Part shown: one piece after another, positions 21,058 through 32,229 of the stretch
Layout: every line of letters begins with the position of its first letter
Numbering within the stretch: the first letter of the stretch is position 1
NCBI GenBank assembly: GCA_020796225.1
Contig: CM036761.1
Coordinates: 37,880,428-37,944,427, forward strand
Direction: 5' to 3'
Source: Arion vulgaris
Taxonomy: Eukaryota > Mollusca > Gastropoda > Stylommatophora > Arionidae
Length of the DNA stretch: 64,000 bases
The notes under the pieces: generated by a model
Told to the model about the DNA's origin: nothing
The model's input: the letters and a program-made list of their open reading frames with translations, nothing else
Database searches by the model: none
Position numbers and translations under genes: made by a program

Positions 21058-21232
21058 AGCCGTGCCGTTCTATGATACAGAGAGACAGCAGCATCGTAAG
21101 GTGCGGGGGAGGAGGTGGACGGCATAAGTAGCAAAATCAAAATTACAACTGAATGTTTTTAAGGAAAAACAGTAGGGCGGTATTTCAAAGACTTGCATCT
21201 TACTAAGAAAATATACCGCACGGCCTGAATAT
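21058..21232 (+). mobile_element. Short non-autonomous element with imperfect inverted ends
   Basis: The left end gagccgtgccgttctatgat and the right end ataccgcacggcctgaa are inversely similar. Same family as 12038-12240 and the split ends at 243-345 and 1200-1316. Confidence 0.55.
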
Positions 21233-21239
21233 ATACATA

Positions 21240-21240
<1 letters not shown>

Positions 21241-21297
<57 letters not shown>
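21241..21297. repeat. (TA)n microsatellite
   Basis: A pure AT dinucleotide run of about 54 bases. Confidence 0.97.
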
Positions 21298-21504
21298 TAC
21301 CATATAATCATATGCAACGATTTTCTAGAACAAATCGACTTCGATCATCAAAAGTTCATGATCTGATGACTGCGACCTGGATATCGCTAGTACCCGAATA
21401 TTCAGATCCATTTAAGTGAGTGGCTACACGGTTATCTTATGTTGATGATTTTGTTTCTCTAGAACAGATTACATTATGAACCACTTTTGTACATTGTATT
21501 CTCA

Positions 21505-21640
21505 TGTAGAATCCTGTGAAAGAGCAAAGATAACAATCACACAACCACCAGAACAGCGCAAGACAAAACAGAAAACCACGACACTGGGCAACAACCCAGT
21601 AGCAGTGTGACGACAAAAGAAGAAGAAGAATATTCTCATG
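21505..21640 (+). mobile_element. LINE 3' tail fragment
   Basis: The run gaaagagcaaagataacaat, ccagaacagcgcaagacaaa and ccagtagcagtgtgacgaca ends in aaaagaagaagaagaa. It is the same 3' end as at 56780-56975 (plus) and 23050-23500 (minus), where a polymerase end precedes it. Confidence 0.75.
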
Positions 21641-21760
21641 TAGAAGAAAACAGTGGGTGTCTGCAGTTTAAACAGTAGGAAGTCCAATTACAACCCGATA
21701 GTTCAAAGCCCGAGGACAGCAGTTTGTAAGCAAATTTGTTCACGTGAATTTTTACAAACG

Positions 21761-21960
21761 TTTTTTTCGATCCAGAAACACTTGAGCTTTCAGCTCTTCG
21801 ACTCGGTGCCATGGACATCGTGACCCTTCGGTTCGGTGCCACGAACATAGTAAATCTAGAGAACCTGTGACTTTTCTGCCAGCCCGCAAAATTGAACCGC
21901 ACTCATAGGGGCTTTTCATCCGTCGTCTAACGTGCTACGAACACGCTAGGCAGGCGGGCA
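21761..21960 (-). mobile_element. tRNA-derived SINE, family 3 (minus) with target duplication
   Basis: On the minus strand: tgcccgcctgcctagcgtgt head, B box ggttcaattttgc, ttcgtggcaccgaaccgaag, and a poly-A tail (poly-T as given). Flanked by tacaaacg at 21753-21760 and 21961-21968. Confidence 0.9.
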
Positions 21961-21984
21961 TACAAACGGTTAAAAATAGGCTTC

Positions 21985-22105
21985 ATCGCTCAGAAAGCAA
22001 TGACAAACTACTGAACGTATAAGTGGTGTCTAGAAAATCGATCTCGCTTACTGTGGTTGATGTCGGCGTCCTGTCAATGATATGCCACGATTTTCATTCT
22101 TTTCA
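21985..22105 (+). mobile_element. SINE family 4 variant, 5'-truncated
   Basis: Contains caatgacaaactactgaacg, ataagtggtgtctagaaaat and gatatgccacgattttcatt, matching 50355-50465 (plus) and 26125 (minus). Confidence 0.7.
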
Positions 22106-22430
22106 CACAAAAAACACACCAGAAAAGTAAAACGACGTGATGTCGCTGACCACCAATCTCCTCGCTCACTTCCACTTACTAACATTAACTTTATCATCTG
22201 TGTCTAAGTCCACTGGACGGAAGTCAGTAAACATTAAACCAGCCGTAGTCCATGTCTTAAGTATATGCGTCCTGGAGGGCTATGATTTGTCTTAAGGTGT
22301 TGAAAATTTCCTGGTCTGATTTTTTTGCCAATTACTCTCCCACTCCGAACCCTCTTCCTTAACCATCCTTTTTTAAAAATTTAGTGAGATCAGAGACAAA
22401 GTAACTAGTTTCGACTACTTCTCTTCTTTA
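22106..22430. other. Unannotated intronic sequence
   Basis: Nothing recognised. Confidence 0.35.
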
Positions 22431-22434
22431 ACTC

Positions 22435-22695
22435 TTAGTCTTTTTCTTCTTTGCGTTCGTTCTTTACCACCAATTTTAATCACTCTTTGTGATATGTTTG
22501 ATCTTTGCCAAGAACGTGTATACGTTGTACATTGGTTTGGTTGGCTCCTAAACGCATAGACGTCTACATGTTTAGGACACGTGCATCTAATTTCAGCCAA
22601 ATCTCCATAGTCACCTCTTACGACATGCGTGGCAGGTAACAGTGGTTCTATTCTTTACACCCTAAATGTGGGTCCCGGTAACCACTCGGGCGTAA
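22435..22695 (-). mobile_element. SINE-like repeat, family 6 (minus)
   Basis: On the minus strand: gttaccgggacccacattta, tgtcgtaagaggtgacta, cctaaacatgtagacgtcta and a tail with tgattaaaattggtggtaaa and gaagaaaaag. Same family as 2465, 50000 and 59765. Confidence 0.78.
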
Positions 22696-23049
22696 CTCTT
22701 ATTGGACCAGGGCAAAAGCCATGTTTTTACAAGTCATTTGTTTTTAGAAAAACATATGCCTTTCAGTGAGGATCCTGATAAAAATGCGTTCAACCTAACG
22801 CCACATAGTGTGGCAAGTGGTTCACCATGAGTTAAACAGTGTGTTGCCGTTAATATAAAGTTCAATTTGTCTTCATGTTTATATTGATTTACCGCTTATA
22901 TAATTGAGAACACACATTCAAGTACATACATGCTACAAAGCTGTGCACCTATTATATATTATATATATCATAGTGTAGAATACTGAAGAGAAGAAGTGAA
23001 TAAGGCGTTTTAATGACTCCAGGGGAAGCACCGAAGCTAATGAATATTC
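22696..23049. other. Unannotated intronic sequence
   Basis: Nothing recognised. Confidence 0.35.
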
Positions 23050-23500
23050 TTCTTCCTTATATTTCTTCTTTTGTCGTCACACTGCTACCGGGTTGTTGTC
23101 CGCTGTCGTGGTTTTTTTAAATGTCTTTCGCTATTCTGGTGGCTTGGGTGATAGTTATATTTGCTCTTTGATAGTATTCTGTTATGCCATCTAACCATTT
23201 TTTTCATGGTCTTCCTCTCGCTTTCTTTCCTGATATTCTGTTGTAGAAGACTCTGTATATTGTTAAGTGTTGTTGCATTCTTATTAAGTGACCAAACTAC
23301 TCCATACTATATTTCTCAATGTAATTCAAGCAAGGTTCTGTGCCAACTTTCTTTCTTATGCTGATGTTGGTAACTTTGTCTTTTCTGGTGTTGTTGATAA
23401 CTTTTTTGCAGGCACGCATTTCACGTGTAGTTATTTTTTGTGACTGCGCTTGCTCAATGTCCATGTTTGACCCTGGTAACACAAAGTAGGTATGAAAATG
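23050..23500 (-). pseudogene. LINE (RTE-like) pol C-terminal fragment and 3' tail
   Basis: On the minus strand KITTREMRACKKVINNTRKD, KVTNISIRKKVGTEPCLNYI and MEWFGHLIRM are followed, after frameshifts, by KARGRP and a 3' tail ending (gaa)n at about 23060. The family is shared with 21505 and 56780. No catalytic domain is present. Confidence 0.8.
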
Positions 23501-23639
23501 CTGTTGATCATCTATTGTTTAGCAGTCAGTGAGATTTCTGGGTACCTTAACAATGGTGCTAGCTGGTAGGTTACAGCATTTACTTTTTGCACTCTAGCTT
23601 CTACATCTCTGTCTAGTCTTCCATCGCCTGTAAAGCTAA

Positions 23640-23964
23640 TGAATATTGTAAATAAATACACAATAAACAAGTGCTAAGGTCATCCAAACAAAAATTTACC
23701 ATGGAACAATATTGAAAATAATATTAGAGAAGTCAGTTGAAAGCAATAGATAAAGGGACAGACAAAGATGTAACTAGATAAGAAAATCAAGAGCTGAATT
23801 GTAGCAGCCTGTTAGAGTATACCAAAATGAAGCAGCATTTTCTGAAAATCTATTGAAAAATATCGCTGATGTGAACATAACACATGCTGATAGTGAGGAG
23901 AGAAGATAAGCGTTAAACGAAATGTTAGATATTAATAGATTAAAGATAGACATAGCGGCTTTCC
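23640..23964. other. Unannotated intronic sequence
   Basis: Nothing recognised. Confidence 0.35.
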
Positions 23965-24260
23965 ATCACTCATCCATAAACTCTCCAACAATCATATCCA
24001 GAGAGCGGCTTTCTATCAGTAATCCATAAACTCTCCAACAATCATCCACAGAAAGTGACTTTAAATTAATTATCCATAAACTCTCCAACAATTCATAAAA
24101 ATGCTTCAATGAACACCCAGAAAGAGCTCCCCAACAACTGATTATATAGAACTCCCAAACAATCATTGAACAATCATTCAACAATCATTCAACAATCATT
24201 CAACAATCATTCAACAATCATTCAACAATCATTCAACAATCATTCAACAATCATTCAACA
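23965..24260. repeat. Tandem repeats of ctctccaacaatcat type and an 11-bp array
   Basis: Three spaced units of tccataaactctccaacaat (23980-24095) lead into about nine head-to-tail copies of the 11-mer caatcattcaa at 24162-24260. Confidence 0.85.
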
Positions 24261-25174
24261 TCCTATGATCTTCACCAATTATTCACATAATATTCTTCCT
24301 CAATCAATCATAAAATAATCTTTCACATTAACCTTTTCAAAACCATCACTTCCACTCAAACCTCACTCGCTGTTCTATCCTTCTACTCACACCTCCGTTC
24401 CGCTCTATCTCTCCTCACCTCACTCGCACATTCGCACACATGCGCATACACAAACACACCAACACATTATTTAACATAACCAGGTATACAAAACTTAATT
24501 CATCTTAAAGCTTTCCGCTCATAAACAGCCTGTAATTTGTCTCTCTCCCTACTCCCTCAAAACTATCTTTTTATCTTTTATTATTAACTCAAGATCCTCC
24601 AGGCTAATATTGTACCTCACGATTCTCAACTTCCTCAAAACAGACTCGGTGTTTCTATCCCAGAGTAACTTATTAAGGCGGTTAACGGAAGACGCGCTGG
24701 CACTGAACGAGAGACTCTTGTTTTTGACAATACTCCTCTCAAGACAAGGATCCGAGAAGTTCTCTCTAACGCGCACATAATGTCACTACTCTACTCTCTC
24801 TGGATCTTATCATTGTTCCTGTTCCACTCTCTGAATCCTATCATAAGGTATCCTGAAACATTACATCTCACTTGGGTATTTAATACTGCATATGGCCGGT
24901 GTATTTTGGGGCATGTTTCAAGTACCTGGAATAACGGTAGTTTGTATTATTATTTTGTGGGCATAATTAAAAATTCTAACCTGAACAACTTTGCGGCGAC
25001 TGCATTAGCCATGTGGCCATTACATTCCTCAAGCTCACGTCCCATTTCTCCATACCGCCCTAAAAGAGGTACTACAGACAGTAACTAGAGGTTTTTTGTA
25101 TTATTAAAACACCAGCTTTACAGTCTTGTGGGTCTAAAGGGAAGGGTGGTTGCATTGCACCGGATCCCCCATTA
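24261..25174. other. Unannotated intronic sequence
   Basis: The minus frame 24549-24776 (75 codons, with RLNKLLWDRNTESV) faintly recalls a LINE thumb region, but the support is too weak to call it. Nothing else is recognised. Confidence 0.3.
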
Positions 25175-25305
25175 TAGCTTCTTCACTGTCTGCAGTAATG
25201 GCTTCTCCACTGTCTGCATTAATGGATTCTTCACTGTCTGCAGTAATGGCTTCTTCACTGTCTGCAGTAATGGCTTCTTCACTGTCTGCAGTAATGGCTC
25301 GAGAT
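25175..25305. repeat. Minisatellite, 24-bp unit, about 5 copies
   Basis: cactgtctgcagtaatggct with tct/tc spacers repeated. The multiple-of-three length keeps several frames open. Confidence 0.92.
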
Positions 25306-25309
25306 TGTT

Positions 25310-25445
25310 GCACAAAGCACGCACTCCCATAGCTCCAACAACAACCCTATGAATCCCTGGAAACAATTGCACATGTGATTCGGTTGGGTTTCAAACCTCC
25401 AACCTTCAGAACACCAGGCAAACATCTTAAAAACCCTATATGAGG
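25310..25445 (-). repeat. Diverged interspersed repeat (possible SINE)
   Basis: Shares gcacaaagcacg, agctcc and caggcaaacatcttaa with 46625-46760 and 19290-19435. Confidence 0.4.
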
Positions 25446-25512
25446 TTGAATCTTGAGCGATCAAGTTCAAGTCTTAGAAATAAAGTGATTATTTTTTTAA
25501 TATGTTTAAAAT

Positions 25513-25775
25513 ATTTTTTCTTCTTCTTCTTCATCGAACATCGACCACTTGTTAACCACTCTTGTGAATTGTATGTGATCTGAGCCTAAGAGCGATTGTA
25601 CATTGTGCCAGTTATGAGCCTAACAGTAGGCCAACACATCCAATTTATGCGATGTTTTTATTTACTAGGTAGTTTCCTAGGTCCTACATCAGTCTCCTCT
25701 TACGACATGCCTTGTAGGTTGCAGTGGTACTATTATTTGCTTCCTTTGTGGGCCCGGCACCATATGGGCGTAAAA
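25513..25775 (-). mobile_element. SINE-like repeat, family 5 (minus)
   Basis: Minus-strand core tgtcgtaagaggagactgat, tagtaaataaaaacatcgca, tgtacaatcgctcttaggct and tail gaagaagaagaaa. Copies as listed under 9846. Confidence 0.85.
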
Positions 25776-26124
25776 ATATCCCAAACAACAAGGCAATTTA
25801 TTATTTACATTGCAAGATCATTGACATCATTCTTTATCTGTCAGTTTGAAAACTCCGTTAATTGGCAAGAACATTTAACATGATAGAAAATTGGGAAGTG
25901 TATTTTCGAAATCCTTGTAAAACTGACAGAAACAGTTGTCTTGTTTTGATGACATAATTATTCCCTGCTGACAGGCGTATTTTTCAGGAGAAATTGATAT
26001 TTTCCAGGAACACTTAACTAACGATATTCTTAGACACAGTTCTAGAATATTTTATTTCACAGCATGAGGAAGATAAAGATTAGAGTTTTTTTAAGACATA
26101 AGAAGAACAGGTTGTTAAATGATG
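25776..26124. other. Unannotated intronic sequence
   Basis: Nothing recognised. Confidence 0.35.
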
Positions 26125-26352
26125 GGGTGAAATGAAAATCGTGGCATATCCCAAAGGACGTAGCCATCAACCACAGTAAACGAGTCGTTGATTTTCTAGG
26201 CACCACTTATACGTTCTGTAGTTTGCCATTGCTTTCTGAACGGTGAGGTCTATTTTTACCTTTTGTAAAATTCCACGGAAACGAATTTGCTTCCAAACTT
26301 GCCCACCGTGAGGTTTGAACCAGGTACGCTCACGTCTGTATGATTGGGTATA
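26125..26352 (-). mobile_element. SINE family 4 variant (minus)
   Basis: Minus-strand order: tRNA-like ggttcaaacctcacgg, ttggaagcaaattcgtttcc, agcaatggcaaactacagaa, cgtataagtggtgcctagaa, aggatatgcc-type end. It is the uninterrupted relative of the split copy at 20400-20935. Confidence 0.78.
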
Positions 26353-26364
26353 TTGCACTGAATA

Positions 26365-26460
26365 TTGGATTCAATTCCATGGAAGAGATTGAGTGACTTG
26401 CTTATGACAGAGCGGTATGAAGACACTTCTTGCAGTCCATATGTAACGTATAATGGTCAT
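26365..26460 (+). repeat. Short LINE tail fragment
   Basis: ttggattcaattccatggaa and gagattgagtgacttgctta match the 3' end of the element at 15725 and 46200. Confidence 0.6.
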
Positions 26461-26640
26461 CATCAAATAGTTGGTCCAGAGCAGAACTTTGCCATCTTAA
26501 CAGTCCTTCGGAATTTGTCTCTCTCTTTCCCTTGTAGGCCAGATTTACCGCCTCTGCAGACGTTATACACAAACCGTCAGTTACATCCTGAATCCATCTT
26601 GTCCGTGGTCTTCCTCTTCTCATCTTTTTCACGTACGTAT
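26450..26640 (-). pseudogene. LINE pol C-terminal fragment (minus)
   Basis: Minus-strand frame KKMRRGRPRTRWIQDVTDGL, then AVNLAYKGKRETNSEGLLRW. Homologous to the plus-strand end at 4900-5075. Confidence 0.72.
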
Positions 26641-26908
26641 AATGGTACTATTTAAATAAATATGTATAATGGGTAATGCGGTGTTAGGTTTGTATATTTC
26701 TTTAGCCAACAGTTTACAATGGACGATGTGGTTAACGATCAAGCCGACCCACCTACTTCGCAGTGTTTCTCTGGTACTTAAGTAGGGTTGCATCGACCTA
26801 AAAGTTACCGCGGTATTAAAAATATCACTTCCACTGTGGAATTTGATCATGTGATCTCGCTGCTGTAAAAGCAAACACACTAATTACCACGCTACAGTGA
26901 CTATAAAA
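26640..26908 (-). mobile_element. tRNA-derived SINE, family 2, diverged (minus)
   Basis: On the minus strand: cactgtagcgtggtaattag head, tcaaattcca B-box region, gcggtaacttttaggtcgat, gtaccagagaaacactgcga. One of the older copies. Confidence 0.72.
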
Positions 26909-26977
26909 GGTTAAAAGAAAAGTGAATTTGTTCATCAATACCGTCTTCTTCCTTGGAGATCCAACAGTATTTTATGT

Positions 26978-27090
26978 TTCTCAGATGACATTTAGCTAGA
27001 GATAGGAAGACTTGGCATGAGTTAGTTGATGTCCTATGCCCCAACCTGGGGTAAAAAGGCAAAGAGAGAGTGAGAGAGAGATGACATTTA
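26978..27090 (+). pseudogene. LINE pol last residues
   Basis: One frame reads LARDRKTWHELVDVLCPNLG and then a stop at about 27053, followed by a purine-rich tail. The same ending, more degraded, is at 31150-31215. Confidence 0.72.
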
Positions 27091-27424
27091 CTGCTAATTT
27101 CTTTCAGTTTTTCATCCGTTATATTGAATTTGTATGTAATCTGCCTGCTACGCTAAGTTCCCTCCAGAGTAGATGACTACTCTCATCCTATCATCGCAGA
27201 AGCAATTCAGTGAAGCCGTGTCTTTTTTGATTTGCAAGAAAACCTTGGAAAACTGTACAGTCTAAAAGAGTAGAAAAAAGAGAGCGACTACAGAACATTC
27301 AGGGCTAAAGTCTCCAAGTTATAAGACGCAGAGAGAATGTGTGCAAATGATACCGAGACAACTCCATAACAAGCTAGCTCAAACACTAACAGTCCAAACG
27401 CTAACAGAATGACCAGTTAAGTTA
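27091..27424. other. Unannotated intronic sequence
   Basis: Nothing recognised. Confidence 0.35.
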
Positions 27425-27652
27425 ATTGCATATCCTTTACATGACTTTGCGAATTCACCCCAGCTTTTTAACGCTGTTTGTGATTTTTCTAGGCATTATT
27501 ATTATTGCTTTCTGAACTGGTGATGCCACGTTCTTTTGTAAAAATCCAATTTGCAATAATTTGCAACCAAACTGTCCTCAGCGTGACTCGAACTCAGAAC
27601 GTCGGAGTTAATAGATCGAGTCACTATCCCCTAGGGCCCCAGACGCCGAATG
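27425..27652 (-). mobile_element. tRNA-derived SINE, family 4 (minus)
   Basis: On the minus strand: ggcgtctggggccctagggg, B box gttcgagtcacg, tgaggacagtttggttgcaa, then the caaacagcgttaaaaagctg segment and catgtaaaggatatg end. Same family as 29709 and 57328. Confidence 0.85.
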
Positions 27653-27963
27653 ACCAGCACCTTCTTTAAACATGTTCAAGTTAGAGACTGAGAATGTATG
27701 CAGAAGAATAAAAGAAACCAAATGTTAAGATATATTTCTCAATTTATCTTTTATATTTTTCTTAATGAGAACATTGGATTGTAATTTGTCACTAACATTT
27801 ATTTTTGTTTTCAATTTAGGGTTCCTTGTTGACCTTTTTTTCTGATCATTTATTCCTGCTGTGACGGTCGTCGTTCAGTGTATGTGACGTTTTCTGTCAA
27901 GTCCCTTCGGGTCTGTCTTGTATATGGTGTTTTCTATAGCCACTGATATATCTGCGGTGCACT
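27653..27963. other. Unannotated intronic sequence
   Basis: Nothing recognised. Confidence 0.35.
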
Positions 27964-28420
27964 GTTTGTTTAGTTTATGTAACAACAAATGGATATATTG
28001 TTTAGTTTATGTAACAACAAATGGATATATTGTTTAGTTTATGTAACAACAAATGGATATATTGTTTAGTTTATGTGACAACAAATGGATATATTGTTTA
28101 GTTTATGTGACAACAAATGGATATATTGTTTAGTTTATGTAACAACAAATGGATATATTGTTTAGTTTATGTAACAACAAATGGATATATTGTTTAGTTT
28201 ATGTGACAACAAATGGATATATTGTTTAGTTTATGTAACAACAAATGGATATATTGTTTAGTTTATGTAACAACAAATGGATATATTGTTTAGTTTATGT
28301 AACAACAAATGGATATATTGTTTAGTTTATGTAACAACAAATGGATATATTGTTTAGTTTATGTAACAACAAATGGATATATTGTTTAGTTTATGTGACA
28401 ACAAATGGATATTTTGTTTT
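27964..28420. repeat. Minisatellite, 32-bp unit, about 14 copies
   Basis: ttgtttagtttatgtaacaa, caaatggatata repeated every 32 bp. The only frequent variant is gtaaca/gtgaca. Very homogeneous. It ends about 10 bp before MITE copy B. Confidence 0.96.
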
Positions 28421-28430
28421 GTGGTTATTA

Positions 28431-28692
28431 TACAGGGTGTTCAAGATAATTGCAGCCCGTGAATGGAGCTAATCTGGCATATATGTATGGAAATGAGAAA
28501 GTTCAGTTATGACGTAGTATAGGTCAAGGTTGTGTGACGGTGTGTAATTGTAGTGCGGGAAGGGCAATGAACAAATGTGACGTAGGACGAGCTAGTCAGA
28601 ACCGGTTTAAATAGTAAATAAACACAACGCGATAGGTTATCTGGCAACTTTCGATTTGTTAATGGGGTTGCAATTATCTTGAACACCCTGTA
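28431..28692 (+). mobile_element. TA-flanked MITE (Tc1/mariner-like), copy B
   Basis: TA-cagggtgttcaagataa at the left and ttatcttgaacaccctg-TA at the right form a perfect 17-bp inverted repeat. 262 bp, non-coding, same orientation as copy C. Confidence 0.93.
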
Positions 28693-29430
28693 TTAGTCTT
28701 AGTTTAGTCGTCGGTTCGTCATCACTGCACGTCGAACAAATTAGTCCATAAGTGTTCCGATCTCGCCCTCAGTATGTCTCTCAGGTTTGTTTAGTTTAGT
28801 CGTCAGATCATCAACACTGCACGTTGAACAAATTAGTCCATAAGTGTTCCGATCTCTCCCTCAGTATGTCTCATCAGCGTGTGACGACTAACGACAGCGG
28901 TTCTTTGTTGGTATACTATTCTTCTTTGACTACCAGCATAGTGTTCTTGTCTAGCTACACCACACTTGCCTTTGAAATTCTTACAGTCTGGTTAGTGTTG
29001 TAGATTCCCCACTATTACTTGAATCATGTACACGCCCTGTCTCCCTTAGAGAATTTATAATATCAATCTGGTCCATTCGTTTTAGTCCTACCTCAATAAC
29101 CAAGTATAATATTGTTCAAAAATACTAACATTGGTAAAGATCGGTTATTGAAGATCTTTAGGAACTTGAACCCACACTCTATAGTACAACATCAACTAAG
29201 TTATAATGTAATATTGTGTCATATAGGATTGATAATATAAGGAACCATAAGCTCAGTCTCCTACACATCCATCTCTGTAGTATCTTAGTTAACTCAATTG
29301 ATCATATTATGTAACTGCCCCATTGACTGACCACTTAACTGTCTCTATTGACCAAGACCTAACCGTCCCGTCTTCTTTGACCATAGTTTATAATTGACCT
29401 TGTGATTGATTGATTGATTCCTTGATAGAA
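28693..29430. other. Unannotated intronic sequence with a local duplication
   Basis: agttagtcgtc-catcactgcacgt..ttagtccataagtgttccgatct appears twice (about 28700-28775 and 28795-28870), a 95-bp tandem duplication. Nothing else is recognised. Confidence 0.5.
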
Positions 29431-29692
29431 CCATCATCATTGCACTTCGGTGAGTACCCTATCTCTTTCTTACACAGGACGATCGCAGCTGCAGTGCACG
29501 ACTCTGTCGCACCGGCGAGCGTACCCGATGTAATTTTGAAGATGGTGAAGATATTTATGTAGGAATTTTATTTTTAACCTTTCTTGATGAATTTTGCCTG
29601 GACAGCCGCTCTCCAGCCTGCTCTTCTCGATTTTCAACTGCCAAGGGTTATTATACGTGCTCAAACTTAACACGGGTCTTACGTTTTATCGT
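29431..29692 (-). mobile_element. tRNA-derived SINE, family 1, 5'-truncated (minus)
   Basis: On the minus strand: cgataaaacgtaagacccgt, aagtttgagcacgtataata, cctacataaatatcttcacc, acatcgggtacgctcgccgg, ggtactcaccgaagtgcaat. The head is missing. Confidence 0.8.
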
Positions 29693-29708
29693 CAGTATCC
29701 GATATGAC

Positions 29709-29955
29709 GGTGGCGTCTGTGGCTTAGGGATAGTGACTCGGTCTATTAACCCCGACGTCCTGAGTTCGAATCACGCTGCGGACAGTTTGGTTGCAAATTG
29801 TTTCGTGTGGATTTTTACAAAAGAACGATGGCTCCACCGGTTCAGACAGAAATGGCAAACTACTGAACGTAATAATGCCTAGAAAAATCACAAACAGCGT
29901 TAAAAGCTGGGATTGATTCGCAAAGTCCTGTAAAGGATATGCAATTAACTTATCC
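29709..29955 (+). mobile_element. tRNA-derived SINE, family 4
   Basis: Head ggtggcgtctgtggcttagg, gatagtgactcggtctatta, B box gttcgaatcacg, body ggttgcaaattgtttcgtgt and caaactactgaacgtaataa, end tcctgtaaaggatatgcaat. Confidence 0.9.
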
Positions 29956-30098
29956 GATGGGACTAGACACCCAATCATACCTACACTGAGAACAACGATC
30001 TTTGGAAAATATATCCAGATGGCTCCACGAGGAAGCGAACCTGGTACCTTTGACACGAGAGACGGGCAGCTAACCTCTACGCTACAGTGACCTTTTAA
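29956..30098 (-). mobile_element. tRNA-derived SINE, family 1, head only (minus)
   Basis: Minus strand: cactgtagcgtagaggttag as A-box region, ggttcgcttcctcg as B-box region, gagccatctggatatatttt, then a break after the gtgtaggta segment. Confidence 0.78.
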
Positions 30099-31135
30099 AT
30101 TGACCTTATTAACAACTTGGAAAAAACAATAACAATTATACGTCTAAATCCCCAAAGCGTCCCGATATGTTCTCATACATCTATGTCCTCAAAGCGTCCC
30201 TATATTTTCTCAATCTTAAAGAGCTATAAGTGTCGTAGAGCCTTTACTCAGTAGCTCATGCGTTTATTTTGAATTATTCACAAGTCCAGAAAGTCAGTTT
30301 AAGATGGGTGACTGGGAAATCGACTTACCGGGAATTGAAACCTGTCCATCTCTTTGACTATATATTAATGTAAAGAGGTATAAAAACCCTAGCAACAAGC
30401 AGTGATATTTTCTTTTCATCGTGTACATTACTTCAGCCTTCGTCTGGATACGCGCAAATATTTCTTGTTAAAGTGGCTCTTTAATCAGACGATATCATAT
30501 GAAACTTCTTCCACAACATTCTGGAAAGTAAAACGGAACTTCTGCCTCCAGGGCTGGCTCGAATAGACTGAACTTTTTCTTCTTAAGACCGGAATATTCA
30601 TCCGCCGCAAAATGATGAAATTAATCCGCTTATGGACTTGCAATGATGGAGAATGTCTTGAATGCGATTGGTTGAGCTTCGCTAATGAGTTTTACTGACA
30701 ACTGCCTTGATTCCCTCTAATCCTTATTTCTCCTTTCGTTTTTCATTTAAGCCTACGCAAAGAAGAAACGCAAACACATTGGTTGCCAGGAAGCGGTTTT
30801 ATTCAAAGGACAGGCAATAAGGAAACAAACAACTTTAATAACGTCCAGTGCATCATTGGTTAGCTTTTCCAGCTCTCGTATAATCACTTAATTAACTGTC
30901 TTACACCCGCTAAAATGTAATTATTTTTGTAATTACATAGCGAGTATTGTTTTTTATTTCAATTTAATACAAATAAAGATGTACACGCTTGCACACAAAC
31001 ACAACGGAAGGTAGAGAATTAAACAAACTGGACAAACAGAGATCTTTTCAAATCAACCCAGTTCTTGTGCCCATAATTATAATAGACTGTTACGAATTTA
31101 GGATGTAACAAATATAGAAATACATGGAGACAGAG
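30099..31135. other. Unannotated intronic sequence
   Basis: About 1 kb without a recognised repeat or gene. Confidence 0.4.
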
Positions 31136-31137
31136 AT

Positions 31138-31300
31138 CAACAATATAAAGAAGAGATGGAGGGAGCTGTAGGAGATAGCTCGAGATTGAAAGACTTTGCA
31201 TGAGTTGGTTGAGGGAGTATGCCACTTAGGCTCAGATCGCATACATATCACAAAGAGTGGTTAAGAAATGGTTGATATGGAACGCTCGAAGAAGAAGAAT
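31138..31300 (+). pseudogene. LINE pol end with 3' UTR identical in plan to the family 5 SINE tail
   Basis: A degraded frame reads KKRWREL, stop, EIARD, stop, KTLHELVEGVCHL, and then runs into cttaggctcagatcgcatac, atatcacaaagagtggttaa, ggaacgctcgaagaagaaga. The last 75 bp are the same sequence as the tail of family 5 SINEs (for example 40470-40555). Confidence 0.72.
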
Positions 31301-32229
31301 GTGTGGAGAAAAAAAGAAATAAATACAATTGAATGAAATAACTCTAGACGCAGCACATACGTGAATCATGTACCCTTGTTCACTCTTCGTTACCAACACG
31401 GACACTTTATTATTAGCTATCACATTTGGAAATATCCCGTCAACTAGAACGAGATTGACAAGTAACCAGATTTTGGTGACCTAGACTCATCCCAGGCATC
31501 TTGTCCGAACTACTTAATAAGAACGATGTGTAATTGAATGCCGGTATAGTGCTTGGAAGTGATATGACCATATCACGGACCAGTAGGTACATGATGGGAT
31601 ATTTTGTTATGGCTAGCTAATGTGTCCACCTTAGAACGGACAAAAAATCATAAAATAATTGCTGAATTGAGAATCATTTCTATATATCTCCTTCATGAAA
31701 TCCTATACAATAATTTGGCAGTTCAACAAGGAATGGTTGGCTTGAATTGCAGACGGGGATCGCGAGAGAGAGAAAGAGAGAGAATGCAGACATTTCTTCT
31801 TCTTCTTCTTGGTTTCACCCATTAGGAATTCAGGCGTAGTCACGACGCCTGTTACGGCGCTTCTGACTGATTTTTGCGTTAAGGCATGCTTTCCTTATTA
31901 TCAGTGTCCTCCTCCAAACAGTTGTGCCTTTTCCGGCGTCAGAAGAAAATTTCTTATTATGTAGATGAAGCCTCAATAAATTCATGTGCCGTTTCCACAT
32001 CGAAAGTTGAATAGCTCTCCAACATGCCCTGCCATTTTTTCCTGACGGTACACACTGCCGGATTTGTGTCTATCCCTTTCCGGATGTTTCAATCCCAATT
32101 GTATGAATGTGTAATGATTTTTTTAATAATTACGCAAAAGTTCAAGTCTATTTCGCACAATCTATTATTTTTTTTTGTACAAAATACCATATCATCTAAG
32201 CTATATAATTTTTTATGTCAGGTTGATGT
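31301..32229. other. Unannotated intronic sequence
   Basis: Short gagagaga and cttcttctt tracts occur at 31762 and 31797. Otherwise nothing is recognised. Confidence 0.4.

Noticed and set aside
24549..24776. 75-codon minus frame (RLNKLLWDRNTESV)
   Set aside because: Slight resemblance to LINE thumb sequences, but no second motif supports it.
29709..29790. Possible functional tRNA gene (A and B boxes present)
   Set aside because: Same head found in several copies with a shared non-tRNA body. No plausible full cloverleaf is visible, so it is a SINE.
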